Source: Apiotrichum sp. Y4204
Taxonomy: Eukaryota > Basidiomycota > Tremellomycetes > Trichosporonales > Trichosporonaceae
Length of the DNA stretch: 64,000 nucleotides
Assembly: GCA_025531455.1 (NCBI GenBank)
Contig: JAMYHL010000008.1
Coordinates: forward strand, 806,001 to 870,000
Reading direction: 5' to 3'
Every line of letters begins with the position of its first letter. Within the stretch, counting starts at the first letter, position 1. Under the pieces are notes generated by a model, which saw only the letters and a list, made by a program, of their open reading frames with translations, made no database searches and was not told where the DNA came from. The position numbers and the translations under genes were made by a program. Positions 37,801-49,230 of the stretch are shown here, piece after piece.

Positions 37801-40324
37801 TGCGGCGTGGGAAGAAGTCGATACGCTCATGCACCGTCTCGAACGGCGGGATGACAATGACGTTGCGGTTCGTCATCAGCACCTTGGAGATGGCCGCGAT
37901 CTCGACGCGGGCGGACAGAGCGCTCAGGTTCTCAATCTGTATCGTGGTCGTCTTGCACGCGCCGACAGTCACCTCGCCAAAGTCGATGAGGTTGCCTGAG
38001 GGGATGGAGATGATCGACGTGCAGGACTCGGCCGTGCAATGCACCACCTTGCGGGAGCGGTGACCACGTGAGCGCGAGCTTGGTGCCGAGTCAAAGAACA
38101 CCTTGAACGACGACTGGCGCAGCGCACCCGCGATTTCAGGCGGGTTCGCGAGATCCTGTGCAGGACGGTAAAGGGCAAAGATGCGGTACTCTGTCCCTGG
38201 GCGCATGGTGAGCTCCTCGATCTGGTTGGGGATATCCCTGTCGCCAAGGTTGTCCGCGCGATTCGCAGGCACGACTTCTGCCGGAGTGGCAAATAGTGGC
38301 GGTGAATTCTCGTCATCGTCCGAGTCGACCTCATTCCGAGAAGGCCGATAGCCGGACTCGTGCGACGTGACACGAGACAGGGGACGAGACGGAGGGATCG
38401 ATCCTTCGCGATCACTCAATGTCAGGGCTGACATTGGGTCGGTGTCCACGGCCATGCTGCTCACAGACTGGTGGTCTATGAGCAACTGCGATCGTCCCGA
38501 GGTGCTCGCTACTGTCCCCGAGTTGAACGACCCATTCGAACCGTCCCAATTGCGGACAGAAAGCGCATCACGCGTGTCGCGTGTCGAGGTCCGCGATAAT
38601 GCTTCTGTCCGCTTGTCGCGTAGCGGTCGTATCCGCGCGATATCCTCATCGTCGATGTCCTCTCCTGCCACACCAGCTAGCCGGAAGACAACCTCATAGC
38701 CTGGCGTTGCCGAAAAATGGACGTCGATTGGTCTGTCACCAGCATTTTTGATCGTAATGAGCTTCTTGGCCCACAGACCATCAGCAATTTGGCCATAATC
38801 CAGTGCCGAGCCACTCTGTATCCGAAGGCTGTCGTCCTGCGCTGTTGCCTGGCACGACCCTACGGCCTTGCACGTGACCACGTTTCCAGACTGATGGGCA
38901 TTCGAAATGACAAACTCAAACTCGAAATCGTTCACTGGTGCGGTGGTATGCAGTGCGAGGCGTAGGTGCCTGCTGGATAGTGCTGGAAGCGGCACTGGTT
39001 CTGCCGAGGTGTCCACACCGAACACGTTCTCAGAATCGAGATCACGCAAGGAGAACCACACAGAGTCTTTGAAGGGCGAGTTGACGATGGCGGTGGTCCA
39101 CACAAGATCAATCTCGGAACGGTTCACGAGAAGAATGTCACGATGGACTTCGTTCCCCACAATATTGTCGGTTCCAAAGTCGATTGTCAGCTGCCCTGAG
39201 CCGAGCTGGGGTCCAGAAACGAGGCTCGTTGAGGGGTCAATTGCTGCCGCGGAGAAGAAGGAGCGACAAACGGTGGCGAAGAAGGGAAGCGAGACATTCT
39301 GGTGTGCCTGTGGAACGGCGGCCAGTGCGTCTGGACTCAGACCATCAGGCGTCAAGTCTCTTGCCGCGTTCGCGTGCACGATAATGCTGCCATGGACCGA
39401 GAAGGATCGGTGGATCGGGTCTGATCTCCTTTGTCCAGAGGCGCCGGTCGCGCCCCCATCACGTGTGCTGACGGATAGTCCAGAAGTGGACATTGTAGAG
39501 ACCGACCCTCCATCAGAAAGTATGCTTCCTGTTCCATTCGCAGCTGCAGCGGTTATGGGGAGGCGGCTACTTGCCAAACCGGGAGGCAGGTCCGAGGTCG
39601 ACGCCACGGGAAGCACTCGGGGCGTGCCGGCGCCCTCACTTGAGGGCGTGGACGCCCCTGCAGGTGTTGAAGGGTGGGAAGTTGATGGGGAGGGCTGGAA
39701 CGCGAGACAAATGGTGACTGTCGCCCCAACGGGGATAGAGAGCGCAATGACGGAAGAGCCCGCCGAGCTCGACAGCGATGATATCGATGACACTGATGAC
39801 GACTCTAGGGCGTCTGATGCCCCATCATCGTTGACCCAGAACACGACTTGGCTGTCCAGGTCTGATCCGATCTCGACATCGACTTGAGTTGTCGACACAT
39901 TCTTCAAGCCAAAGCTGCGGACTCGACGCTGTCCGCCCGCGCTGTCGAGATATGTCGACTGGAGGTAGATCCAGCCGCTCTGGACGTCAGTGAGCTGGAC
40001 AAGCTGGTCCTGGACCAGGGCGAGACGAGCAGCTAGGGACGTGGTGGGGGCCGTGGATGACGCTGGGGTCATAGTCTGATTGGGAGGGGATGTGGGTGAT
40101 GACGAGTCGGTCGTGTGAGCAACCGGAGATATCGGAATGGAGTCCACTGCGAGGCTTGCAAGAGCTTCTGGCTTGCGTGAGCCGCTGTCACCTTCTGGTG
40201 CGTCTACACCCGGCGTTGAGGCACTACTGCCTCCTCCAGCTCCCATGTAGCCCTCTGCAATGTCGATAATACCCTTGACGCCGGCCTCGACGGCCTGTTC
40301 GAGCGAGTGGACGATATGCGACAT
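34831..40324 (-). CDS. Ig-like (ASH/Hydin-type) repeat protein fused to a RibD/DRAP-type deaminase
   Basis: Exon 1 (40324-35431) and exon 2 (35390-34831), joined across a 40-nt intron (donor gtgagc, acceptor ccag), give 1817 residues in one frame. Residues 1-1630 are a scaffold: a short helical start (MSHIVHSLEQAVEAG), Ser/Thr-rich linkers, and at least five beta-sandwich motifs of the ASH/MSP-like kind, e.g. LDYGQIADGLWAKKLITIKN (~510), LIDFGEVTVG (~780), NFVDFGSVVI (~895), SINFGTCERGEPKS (~1325). Residues ~1632-1817 are a zinc deaminase: MRHCLDLTLQCPVSPTAFCV, then NTHAEANAL (~1707) and MEPCSVRTSGGPSC (~1746-1759), the HAE plus PC-x8-C set of fungal DRAP-type deaminases of riboflavin synthesis. 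The scaffold frame has no stop before the junction. If the intron is an error, these are two overlapping genes. The frame is open upstream to 40702; I chose the ATG at 40324 because upstream sequence is Pro/Arg/Ser-biased. Confidence 0.8.
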
Positions 40325-41347
40325 GATGGTGAGATGAGACCGGTGTTGTGCTGCTGCTTCCGCCAGGTTCCAGGAGGCGTACGCGCGGCAAACTCTGGAC
40401 GCGGATGTCGAGTGCGCTCCTGCGGCGCCTCGGCCAGATGAACCAAAATTGAGAGAAAAAAGCGACGCGATTAAGGAGCGATAGAGTACGCCGAGGAAGG
40501 GCTTGGTCGTGTGCTCGGGGCCAGGGCTGGCGGGGCTGGCGGAAATCAGAAGGTGGGGAGGACCTCTGAAAAAGGCGAGAGCGCGAGCGTCAGGACGAGC
40601 ACGAGGTGGCGGTAAGAAGAAGAGACAAGAGTGGGGGCGGGAGATGGATAGGTGGGGGTGTGGGGGTAGGGGTCGATGATCGTTGAGTGGGGGCGGGGAC
40701 ACGAAAGATGAAGGGAGGTTGTGAACAGGTGGTGGAGGAGAGAGTGCGCTGGGTGCGCTGGCGGGCGCGCTGGTTCTTAGTGCTTATTCTTCATCGCGTG
40801 CGAGGTCGAGAACGGTGTGTGGCTTGCGGGGAGGGTGCTGGGGCGTGAGGAGGGTCGAGAAGCGGCCCAGTAGAAGCAGGAGGGATGGAGGTCGTGTGCT
40901 GTTGACAGCTGTCACACGAGCCCAAGCCAGCGATGTCGGTCTCGAGAGAGTGGATGTGCGGGTGGGCCGTCAAGCAAGATGACGAGCGCGGGGGTGATCA
41001 CTGTGCGTCGCGCGCGTGGGTGCTCGAATTCGCGAGGAGGCCCGCAGCGGAGGATGAGGTGGACGATGGGGGAGGTGTGAGGTGAGGTGTCGTGTCGTGT
41101 ATGTTGTATTGTTGCGGCTCGAGGACTGGAGAGAGAGTTCCAGTGTTCCACTTTTGGTCCAACGAGATGGTGGCGTTGGCTTTGCCTCCACACGTACAGT
41201 ACGCGCGTGCGGGATGTCAGTCAGTCGCTCGCGTGCCCGGATATCGGGGGGTGGTGATGAGACCGCTCTGCCTAGTCGGCGGGGGGATGTGATGATGATG
41301 ATGAAGTGTGGAGAGCAGTCAACGAGATGATGTCTGTAATCGTCTAC

Positions 41348-41386
<39 letters not shown>

Positions 41387-43303
41387 TTGCTGACAGCTGA
41401 CAGGAACAAAAAGCACAAGCGAGGGCTTGGAGACTATTACCTCTGCCGAGTATTGAATGATCGTCGTCTGCGCTCAGACTCTCTCGCTCGGCACCCTCGG
41501 CCATCAACCGCCCAAGATTAGAAAGTATTACCTCTGTCTACATTAGGATTCCCTGGGTGGGCCTTAGACATTTCCTAATACCTGTTTTGGAATAAAAAAA
41601 ATCGCCTCTCTTTCCCCCGTTTAATGTTACTACATTCATGGCTTTTTATTCGTTGAAATGCTGATGATCTTTCATTCTTATATTTCTTAGTGCAGTATCC
41701 CAGGTCCCTATTGGAATCCCTGGGGCGTATTCCCTGCATGAAGGCCTACGCCAGCCAAACGCCCCTAGACTAGAGACGCCCAGCGAGTGACAAAGGCCGA
41801 GGCCTACAAGCAGGCGGACGCGCAGCTCCGGTCCGGCGGGCGAGGATGCATCGGGGACCGGGGTACCGGGGTATAGGGGGGGTTATCGGCGCAGTGCCGA
41901 GCTGAGCGAGCTGAAGCGGACCTAGGAATCTAGCAGAGAGGTGTGTGGCATTTCCGATCCGGGATAAATGGAACAAGGAACAGAGAGAGGTGCTGTACTG
42001 GACATTGCGCTGTGCTGCATTCCGCGCATTTCAAGACCAGCGGCTAGCGACTAGCGACTTGCGGCGACTTGGCATTGGTCCGGCAGATGTCTCATCCGTC
42101 TCACAGCATTCTGGTATCTGGCAAACCTCTCTATGTAGTCCTCCAGTCTCGCGATCTCACAGAGTACTGCTCGTGTGGCCAGACAATGAAGGATACGAAG
42201 CCGGAAGGGTACGGGCGATACACAGTTGAACAGCAAACCCTCAAACGCTCGAAAGTGCCTCGGAGCCTCGGACACTCCGCCCCGCGGTTCAAGCAGGGAC
42301 ACTCTCTTCCGTGTATGCTCCGTGCCTCGACCCCGAAACCATGCGAGTAGATGTCATTCAGGAGCTCAGGCGCTCAGGAGCACAGAAGCCCACGAGTTCG
42401 GAGCGTGATGCCATGCATCATGCATGTGTGTCTATGTCATCATCGCCCTGCTGTTGGCCACCACAGGACTCAGAGTTGCAGATGGCCGTTACATTGCCGG
42501 GCGCCGGTTGACGACGGTACGACGCGCGACCACTCGGGCAACTGATCGCCGCTCACTCGCACCAAATTCTGAAGAATGATCTCAAACCTGTCATGACATA
42601 CACGACTGCGAGCTGCCCCTATGTTGCAGGCGAGAATGACGCAGGTATGCACAACTTGCAAGTGCGTGCATGCATCAGTGTAACAGGACGTGCTGGCGTA
42701 AGGCGGGCTGGCTGCCAGTTTGCTGCTGTGCACAGACCGCCGCGTAGCCCGTCCACGGCCGTCCTTGCCGAATCGCCGAGGCCCTGTGAAGGATATACGG
42801 AGCCGAGGAGTGCAATGAACATCTGATCTGGATCAGGAATGACGAAAGGTCTCAGACCCAGCTTCAAGTTCACAGCTACAGATTCTGAGGTTCCAGCGAG
42901 ACCACGCCACGCACATACGCACACTACTAGGTGCAAGTCGATGCATTACAGCGGCGCTGACTAGGGGGATGTACTTTCAGGCGATCTAACACGAACACGA
43001 CACCTCCGCCTCGCCTCCGCCCACGGCCCAACGCTCGCAATCCACAATGTATATACGCCTACAGCGGGTAGCAGTGCACGCAGGGTACACTCGTCACTCT
43101 CTCGCTCGTCGTCCATTCGCCACACCACACCCCGCGTCCTCATCTATGCAGCGGTGACACGCGCCAGCGGGCCTCGCGCGTTCCGCGCTGCCATGGTATG
43201 CCTCGTCGGGTCACTGTCATCCTGGGGGTAATGGACTGGTGGCAGCCGCTGCGCGCTGCGTGCCGCGCCCGCCGCCGCCACCAGTGACACGTCTGCTCGA
43301 CGC
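40325..43303. other. 3-kb intergenic region
   Basis: The 5' side of the fusion gene: 40325-41080 is pyrimidine-rich on minus and probably its promoter/leader. It then holds a (ttgctg)6 repeat, a locally AT-rich island at about 41520-41760, and featureless sequence to the ERV14 stop. The minus frame over the repeat would encode poly-Gln but has no ATG start. Confidence 0.5.
41348..41383. repeat. (ttgctg)6 microsatellite
   Basis: Six perfect copies of ttgctg, followed by a short T run. It reads as cagcaa on the minus strand. Confidence 0.9.
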
Positions 43304-44292
43304 TTAGTCGCTCTCTGTAACTGTCAGCACAGACGCGATGGATATCGGATATCGCTAGGTTGCGGTGCCGGGCGGACACCGCGTCCACACTACGCACCTG
43401 AGATGAGGGCAAGAATCATGCTGCTGGTCAGCTTTGCCTAGTTGAAATTAGCTTACCGGTAGAGGTAGTAGAAGAAGCAGATGAGGTAGAAGCCGAGCTT
43501 GATGAAGCTCTCCTTCTTGTGTCCCGAGAGTGTGCGGAAGATCTCTGTCGCGTCGTACATGTGGTTCTTCTGCATAATCCTGGGCTGTTAGCACTACTGG
43601 AGAGCTGATTCGGGATCACAAGTCTGACGGGCGCAAACTCACTTGTGCACATTATAACCCACGAGCGGCGCGTTAAGGATAAACGCGAGCCACTGGCCAG
43701 AGAGCAGGAAGAGGAGAGTAAGGAAGGCGTGGGCGATCATCTCGGGAAGGACGAACTGCGGGTCAGCACAATGTCGCGTCCATGTCCGCGGCGGCGTTCT
43801 CGAGGGCGGCCGCTGAGATCGCCTCCGGCGGGAACCCATGACGTACTTGGTTGAGCTTGTTGCAGAGGTCGATGGGGTTGATGTAGTCTGCCGTTAGCAT
43901 GCCAGTGACCCCGGGGCGCGGTCTTGAGATCATCCCCAGAAATTCTCCAGCTCGATGACAGCTTGCGCCCTGCCGCACTCGCACTCACCGCACTCGAGGT
44001 CAGAGAACATGATTATCTGTCCATCAGCGCCGCCCGCGGCAAGGTTTATGCACGCACAAAGAAGACCATAGTGAAGAGGAGGACCGCGGCCATAATGACC
44101 GCGAAGAGGAACAGCCATCCTGCGAGTCAGCGCGAGGTGTGGAGAGTTTGAACACGGCGGCGGCGCGGGGCCACGAAGCGATCGATGCAGTACTCTGTCC
44201 CACGTTTGACGCGTCAGAGATGGGACGCAGATCACCTCCGGGCGCGCGCGCGCCGTGTCCCGCGAGCTCTGAAGCGTACCTTCGCCGCCCAT
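43304..44292 (-). CDS. ERV14: cornichon-family ER cargo receptor (Erv14)
   Basis: Membrane cargo receptor that loads transmembrane proteins into COPII vesicles at the ER. Seven exons give 137 residues, against 138 in yeast Erv14. Exon 1 is 13 nt (MGGE plus one base); then [20 protein letters not shown] (membrane segment 1), [23 protein letters not shown] (the family signature), [20 protein letters not shown] and [16 protein letters not shown] (segment 2), [21 protein letters not shown], and [19 protein letters not shown] (segment 3). The last exon is only 11 nt (43304-43314) and adds the acidic end ESD and the stop, matching the acidic tail of the family. Without it the frame has no natural end. 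Every splice junction restores a family residue. Confidence 0.94.
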
Positions 44293-44704
44293 TGTGATAT
44301 GCTGTTGAGGTGTGTAAGAGAGGGGGGTGTGAGGAGAGTTTGCTCGGGGGTGGTTGATGGGAGAAGAGGATGGGATTGTTGATTGCGAGATGGAATGACA
44401 CACACGCAGCATGCAGCCAGGCAAGCCGGGAGACACCGACCGAAGTGCTGGAGATCTCTGTCATGGACGCCGAGCTCTGGCTGTTGTGTGACAGCCAGAG
44501 TAGAAGCCACATCGGGAATATATAAATTCCCGGAACGTGTAGCCCATGCGCATTTCACGTGATTGCTCTCTCAACATCCGGCTAGATGCGGCAATCCCCT
44601 CCGTCGTTCGCGTTCGTTTGGTGCGCTCGGAACCACTCAATAATATCCAGCACTCACCACAAACAACATCCACATCGCATCATCAGCCACAACTCAAGCA
44701 CAGA
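44293..44704. promoter_or_regulatory. divergent promoter, ERV14 and RRM gene
   Basis: 412 bases between start codons. A TATA-like tatataaatt lies at about 44519-44528, roughly 180 bases before the plus-strand start, and a ctcacc/cacaac-rich leader precedes that start. Confidence 0.4.
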
Positions 44705-45677
44705 ATGTCCCGCGCCAAGCCATACGCCCGCGAGGCCCGCGGTGAGAAGCGCGACACCGAGTCGGCCTGGACACACGACAAGTTTGACGCGCGCAGCCGC
44801 CTCGCCGACCGGCTGAGCGGACCGCGCACAACCCCTGCCGCGAGCACGAGCACGAACACCGGCGGCCTCAAGAACCGGCTGAGCGGAAAGGAGCTGCTGC
44901 CCTCCACCTCCGCGCCGGCATCCAAGCTTTTTGGATTTGACGAGTCTTCTCCCTCACCTTCTCGCGCCGCACGTCCGACACGCGCGTCCCGCGCCCGCGG
45001 CCTCGAGGGCGGGCGCGCCCTGGTCGCGTCTTCCCTGGCAGCACTTACGCGCCGCGAGCCCGAACGTGACCGCGACTCGCCCGCAGCGCGTTCGTCGCGC
45101 TCTAGTCCTGCAAGCGGGCTGAGCATAATCGGCGCGGGGGCCGCGAGCGTTACTGTCCGCGTTGAGCGCCTCGCGCGCGGGACCACCGCCGAGGACGTCA
45201 TGGTGTGTGCTACCGGGATGCTTCTAGCATTGTACTGATTACAGTCCGCGTTTGCGCCTACGCCGATTGCGTCCGCGCGCCTGTGCTCGTCAGCAGGTGC
45301 GTCGACCGCCACTGTTGAGGTCGAGGTGCGCGCGCGGGCCGCAGCGGATGCGCTCGTCGCGCAGTATGACGGCGTGGTGGCTGATGGCGAGACGCTGCGC
45401 CTCACGATCGTGTCGGGCCGCGGGGAGCGTGCTGAGCGCAACGAGCGGGTCGATAACCGTCCGAGGGAGGCGCCTCGTGGTCCGCGGCGCGATCGTGAGG
45501 CCCGGGATGCTGGGCGCTCAGAGAGTACAGGGTACGTCACTGGCTATGCGCTGCGATTTTAGCTTTCATAGCGCTTGTCATTATCGCCCAGCTGACATCA
45601 GGAAAATGTATGCCGACACGATCGACCGCGCGCCGCGTGAGGACCGCTCGCTGTCTGCGCGGTTAGGGCGACGTTAA
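44705..45677 (+). CDS. RRM-fold protein, possibly ALY/REF (Yra1)-like
   Basis: Three exons (44705-45202, 45245-45531, 45602-45677) give 286 residues. The N-terminal half is basic and Ser/Arg-rich with LADRLSGP and LKNRLSGKELLP repeats. An RRM-like fold follows: SVTVRVERLARGTTAEDVM, the first intron, then SAFAPTPIASARL, ATVEVEVRARAAADALVAQY, DGVVADGETLRLTIV. The Gly-Val-x-x-Asp-Gly strand before the last beta strand resembles ALY/REF mRNA export adaptors, as does the basic Arg-rich tail ending SLSARLGRR. The RNP1 aromatic residues are poorly conserved, also seen in REF-type RRMs. Function as an export adaptor is inference. Confidence 0.75.
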
Positions 45678-45935
45678 GATCAAGAGAGGGTTTGAGAGGT
45701 TGGGGAGAGACACGGGCGTGTGATCAACAGACATTTACGTTGAGTGCTACTGGCTTTGCTCGCGTGATCTGGCTGTGAGATCTGTAGTGGCATCTGGATC
45801 CGTCTATGTATGATGTACATGTACAACTGCTGTTGCAGTGAGCCGCGAAGTGGCCGATAGGTAGAGCTGGAAGAGGATGGCCATCCTCCCAACTGTTCGA
45901 GCGTCGTGCTCGCAGGCAGATTCCGTCGTCAACAA

Positions 45936-46725
45936 TTACGCGCTCGCCGCGGCACGCAGCTTGTCCACACCGCCCGCCTTGCGGACCATGCGCTTAAGCT
46001 CTCCGGGCGTCTTCTGCCACACGTTGAGCTTGCGATCGCGCGCCATGTCGGCATAGTCGTCGCCGTGTTTTGCGACCAGGCGCGCGAGCCAGATATGCTC
46101 CGCGTCGGAGGTGTGCCGCACGACCGGGGCGGCGGTGGCTGCAAGCGCCTCAAGTTCTGGGGTCAGCCGGGAATCAAGGAGAAGAGCTGTCTACACAAAA
46201 TCTCCACTCGGGAACTCACGCTGCACGACGGCCGTCTTGCCCCGTACGGGGAGCACCTCCTTCTCCTCGTCATTCAGCGGCGTCCATTTTGACCCCTCCT
46301 GCTCTGGCTCCTCCTCCTCCGGCTCGTCATCAAGAATGATGTCCACTACATTCCCATCTTCGTCCCGGATAATCCGCCCGAATGACCCCTTGGGCGCCTC
46401 GCCCATCTCGGCGTCCTCGTCGATGGGCATGCCGTCCGCGCCGAACGGAAGCGGGACGCGCGCGCTAGGCCCGCGCACGACCGGAATCGAGGGAAGGAGG
46501 CCCAGTGCGCGATAGCTACCGTCAGTACGAGACAACTTTGCGGCGCCAGCACTGTACGCACTTCTGGAACACGGTCTTCTTCTTGTCCCACGCCTTCTGG
46601 AGCGCCTCGGGGCCCTGCAGCGCGGGGGCCTTGCGCAGCTTGGCGTGCATGCGCTTCTTCTGCGCGGCTGACGGCTTGCCGCTCTTGTGCGACTTGGCCT
46701 TGGAGCGCTGGCGGGGGTTGGCCAT
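45936..46725 (-). CDS. NOP16: ribosome biogenesis protein Nop16
   Basis: Nucleolar factor for 60S subunit assembly. Three exons (46725-46562, 46515-46220, 46156-45936) give 226 residues. The N-terminus is very basic (MANPRQRSKAKSHKSGKP). The family motif NYRALGLLPSIPV is rebuilt across intron 1. The middle is acidic (DDEPEEEEPEQEG), and the C-terminal domain contains HIWLARLVAKHGDDYADMAR and KLNVWQKTPGELKRMVRK, as in other Nop16 proteins. The stop faces the RRM gene tail to tail, 258 bases away. Confidence 0.93.
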
Positions 46726-47215
46726 CGTGAGGGTTGTGTGATGTGGTGGTGGTTGTTGAAGATCTTGGATCTGGATACTCTGGACAACTTGACTTCTCTT
46801 GGTGGCCAAAAATCATGCGGGAGGCAAAATAAGTGTGTCACTTGTGGCGACCGTGGGAAATTTGAGGACCCGGTGTCGTGACGCTCATGTTTATGGCAAG
46901 TTGTGTGTCTGCCTGTCTGTGCATGCATAGATTTATGAGACCTAGTCTCAATGAGGAGGGCGACCATGAACAGCATGCACAGACACATGCAGACACTAGA
47001 CCGTACCGGTCGTCGATATGTGACTTGTGGGCGTGAAATCCCGGGTTCGTGTCTGTGACCGTGTCCTGTGCTGAAGTCGCATCCAAGCCTTCAGGTGACA
47101 TCAACCTCCAATCTCCAGAAGTCTAACAAGTTCCTGCTTGCTCCTCGCCCGGAGGTCCCCTTTCTCTGTCTGGATCCCATACATCATGCACTGCCATTCT
47201 ACACGCCAGCTCTCA
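46726..47215 (-). promoter_or_regulatory. NOP16 promoter and SCL1 3' region
   Basis: Both flanking genes are on minus. The 490 bases hold the SCL1 terminator and the NOP16 promoter, with a cacacaacc/ccaccacc-rich leader on minus next to the NOP16 start. No gene is visible. Confidence 0.4.
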
Positions 47216-48362
47216 CTAGTCCTTCTCGCCCACGCGAGTGAGCCACTCGTCGCGCTCGACCTCGCTCATCTGGCGGAAGCGGCCAGTGCCGCCAACACCC
47301 GGGCCGTCCGAGGGCTCGTCAGGGGACGTCGACGAGATGCCGATCTCAATCTCCGACGCCTTGAAGTCCGTCGCGCACACAGTCGAGAGGCACTCGATCG
47401 CGAGCTCAATGACGCCTGCGCGGTCGAGTGTGAGGGATCCGCTGTCGACCGACTTCCACTTCTTCTCCAACTGCGTGTGAGCGTGCGCCAATGAACATAG
47501 ATCCTAGACCCGATGTTCTAAAGCCATCTAGGAAGAGTCACCAGACTTACAAAGTTAGTCGCCTCAGTCTGCTTCTGGCCGGCGGCGACGGCCTTGTAGC
47601 CGACGTAGAAGCCAGCGGGGTCAATCTGGAAGACCTGCGGCCCACGCTCGTCATCAGGGCCAATGAGGATCATGCTGATGCCCAGCGGGCGCATTCCTGC
47701 GCGCTGCGTATACACCTGGTTGATGTTGGCCATGCGCTTCGCGACTGGTGATTAGCTAAGTTGGACGTGAGGAGCCGCAACTCACGTGCATCCGGGGTGA
47801 TCTCGTAACCGTACTTGTACCGGAACTCGGCGGCTTCTGACCGTGTCCGCTGGACCTGGGCATGTGCGTCCGCTGCAAGTAAGTATACATGATGCTGAGA
47901 GGACAATCCGAGGTATGGCAGCCCTCGACCTAAAGTTCAGACTCACCAACACGGCCAGTGACGACGGCGCCGATGGTGGGGGTAATCTGGAAGAGGTGGG
48001 TGATCGTCTCGGGGTCGAGGAGCTTGTCCTTTGGGCGTCAGCGGCCTTCAACATTCTGCGCTTACAGGAACCTTGCGCTGGGTGATCATGACCGCCGTGT
48101 CCTTGCCACGGATGGCAACCGAGGTGATGCCCGCGCCGGTGATGGCCTTGAAGGCATACTCTGAATGTCAGCAACACAAAATCAAAACTATATAGTCATC
48201 TGAGCCGACGCACCGACTTGGTACAACTGTGGGTGTTAGCAGACGTCACATCAGACCACAACACGGCACTCACGCGGCCCTCGGGCGAGAAGACGGTGAG
48301 ATAACTGATGTCAGCTTACGCAAAGATGAGCTAGCTTACCGGTCGTAAGAGGAGCGGGACAT
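47216..48362 (-). CDS. SCL1: 20S proteasome subunit alpha-1
   Basis: Structural alpha-ring subunit of the 20S proteasome. Eight exons total 259 residues. The N-terminus [30 protein letters not shown] is the alpha-subunit signature, spread over four small exons (one of only 13 nt, 48214-48226). It continues [65 protein letters not shown] and [20 protein letters not shown], typical of the alpha-1 (Scl1/PSMA6) branch. The C-terminus has a Gly/Ser/Asp linker and ends [12 protein letters not shown]. Divergent with the LLPH-like gene. Confidence 0.95.
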
Positions 48363-48796
48363 GCTCGCCTGTCTCTAGTGTCTAGGAGGTGGGTGGCAGG
48401 GATGAGTGTTGTGGAAAGAAGGAGCAGAGTTGATGATCCTTGTCGAGCAACTCGCAAGCACAGCGAGCACAACGCACAGAGCAGAGCAGAGTCGAGGACG
48501 TCAGTGGGTGTGTGTGGACGACGACGAACACGCGTCTGAAAATCACGTGACCATAGTGCAAGCCTCGGAACCAAATGGAGCTGGCTCTGGCTCGAGCTTC
48601 GAGCTTCGAGCTTCGAGCTTCTCGCGCGATCGACACGCGGATCCCCATCAGATCCAGGGATTTCAGGCACGGCAAAGATTTCTGCACCCCCCACAGCAGC
48701 GAGCAAGCATGCTCGCCTGACTGACTTTTTCTGACGTCTTGCCACTCTCTCTGCGAGTTGCTTTCTCCCAACCCATCCCACTACACACAAATCACG
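48363..48796. promoter_or_regulatory. divergent promoter, SCL1 and LLPH-like gene
   Basis: 434 bases between start codons. It carries a short tandem run of gagcttc (about 48595-48622), cagag repeats near 48477-48490, and a C/T-rich leader before the plus-strand start. Confidence 0.45.
48595..48622. repeat. tandem gagcttc repeat in promoter
   Basis: Four consecutive copies of gagcttc inside the shared promoter. Confidence 0.8.
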
Positions 48797-49230
48797 ATGG
48801 CCAAGTCTCTCCGTTCCAAGGTCAAGCTCGCCGCCCGCCGCCGCAAGGCCCACGAGTCGCACTACGCCGTTGCGGATGCGCAGCGCACCGCGCGCGTGTC
48901 TGCCCGTCTGTTGAAGAAGGCGGGTGAGGACGCCGACGGCGACGAGCAGATGGAGGCGCCCGAGGCTGATGGCGACGAGGAGATGAAGGAGGGTGAGTTG
49001 AGGTTTGAACTGCTAAAATCCACTGGAACATAGCAGACGGACCCATTCGGGATCATTCATACTCACACTCAGCGCCGAAGAAGATCTCCACTTCGGCACC
49101 CCGCGAGTCGCGCCGCGAGCAGTGGCGCGAGTCCAAGGGCATGGACCCGCGCCCCAAGCTCAAGGGACAGAACAGGCTTGGACGGCCCATCTCGCGCCAC
49201 AAGGCCGGCAAGACCAAGCGCCGTCGTTAA
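48797..49230 (+). CDS. LLPH/YBL028C-like small basic nucleolar protein (DUF2423)
   Basis: Two exons (48797-48992 and 49073-49230) give 117 residues. It begins MAKSLRSKVKLAARRRKAHE and continues SHYAVADAQRTARVSARLLK, the conserved DUF2423 start shared with yeast YBL028C and human LLPH. An acidic Glu/Asp/Met stretch follows (EDADGDEQMEAPE), then a strongly basic tail, GRPISRHKAGKTKRRR. Members are nucleolar and associated with pre-60S particles. The basic tail can act as a nuclear or nucleolar targeting signal. Confidence 0.88.

Noticed and set aside
40970..41416. Poly-Gln frame on the minus strand over the (ttgctg)6 repeat
   Set aside because: It has no ATG start (begins at GTG), no domain beyond the repeat, and composition like non-coding DNA.
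47040..47060. cccgggttcgtgtct resembling a tRNA B box
   Set aside because: The consensus A after ttcg is missing, and flanks do not fold into acceptor and anticodon stems.
48392..48400. ggtggcagg resembling the yeast proteasome control element ggtggcaaa near SCL1
   Set aside because: Only seven of nine bases match, and conservation of the element in basidiomycetes is not established.
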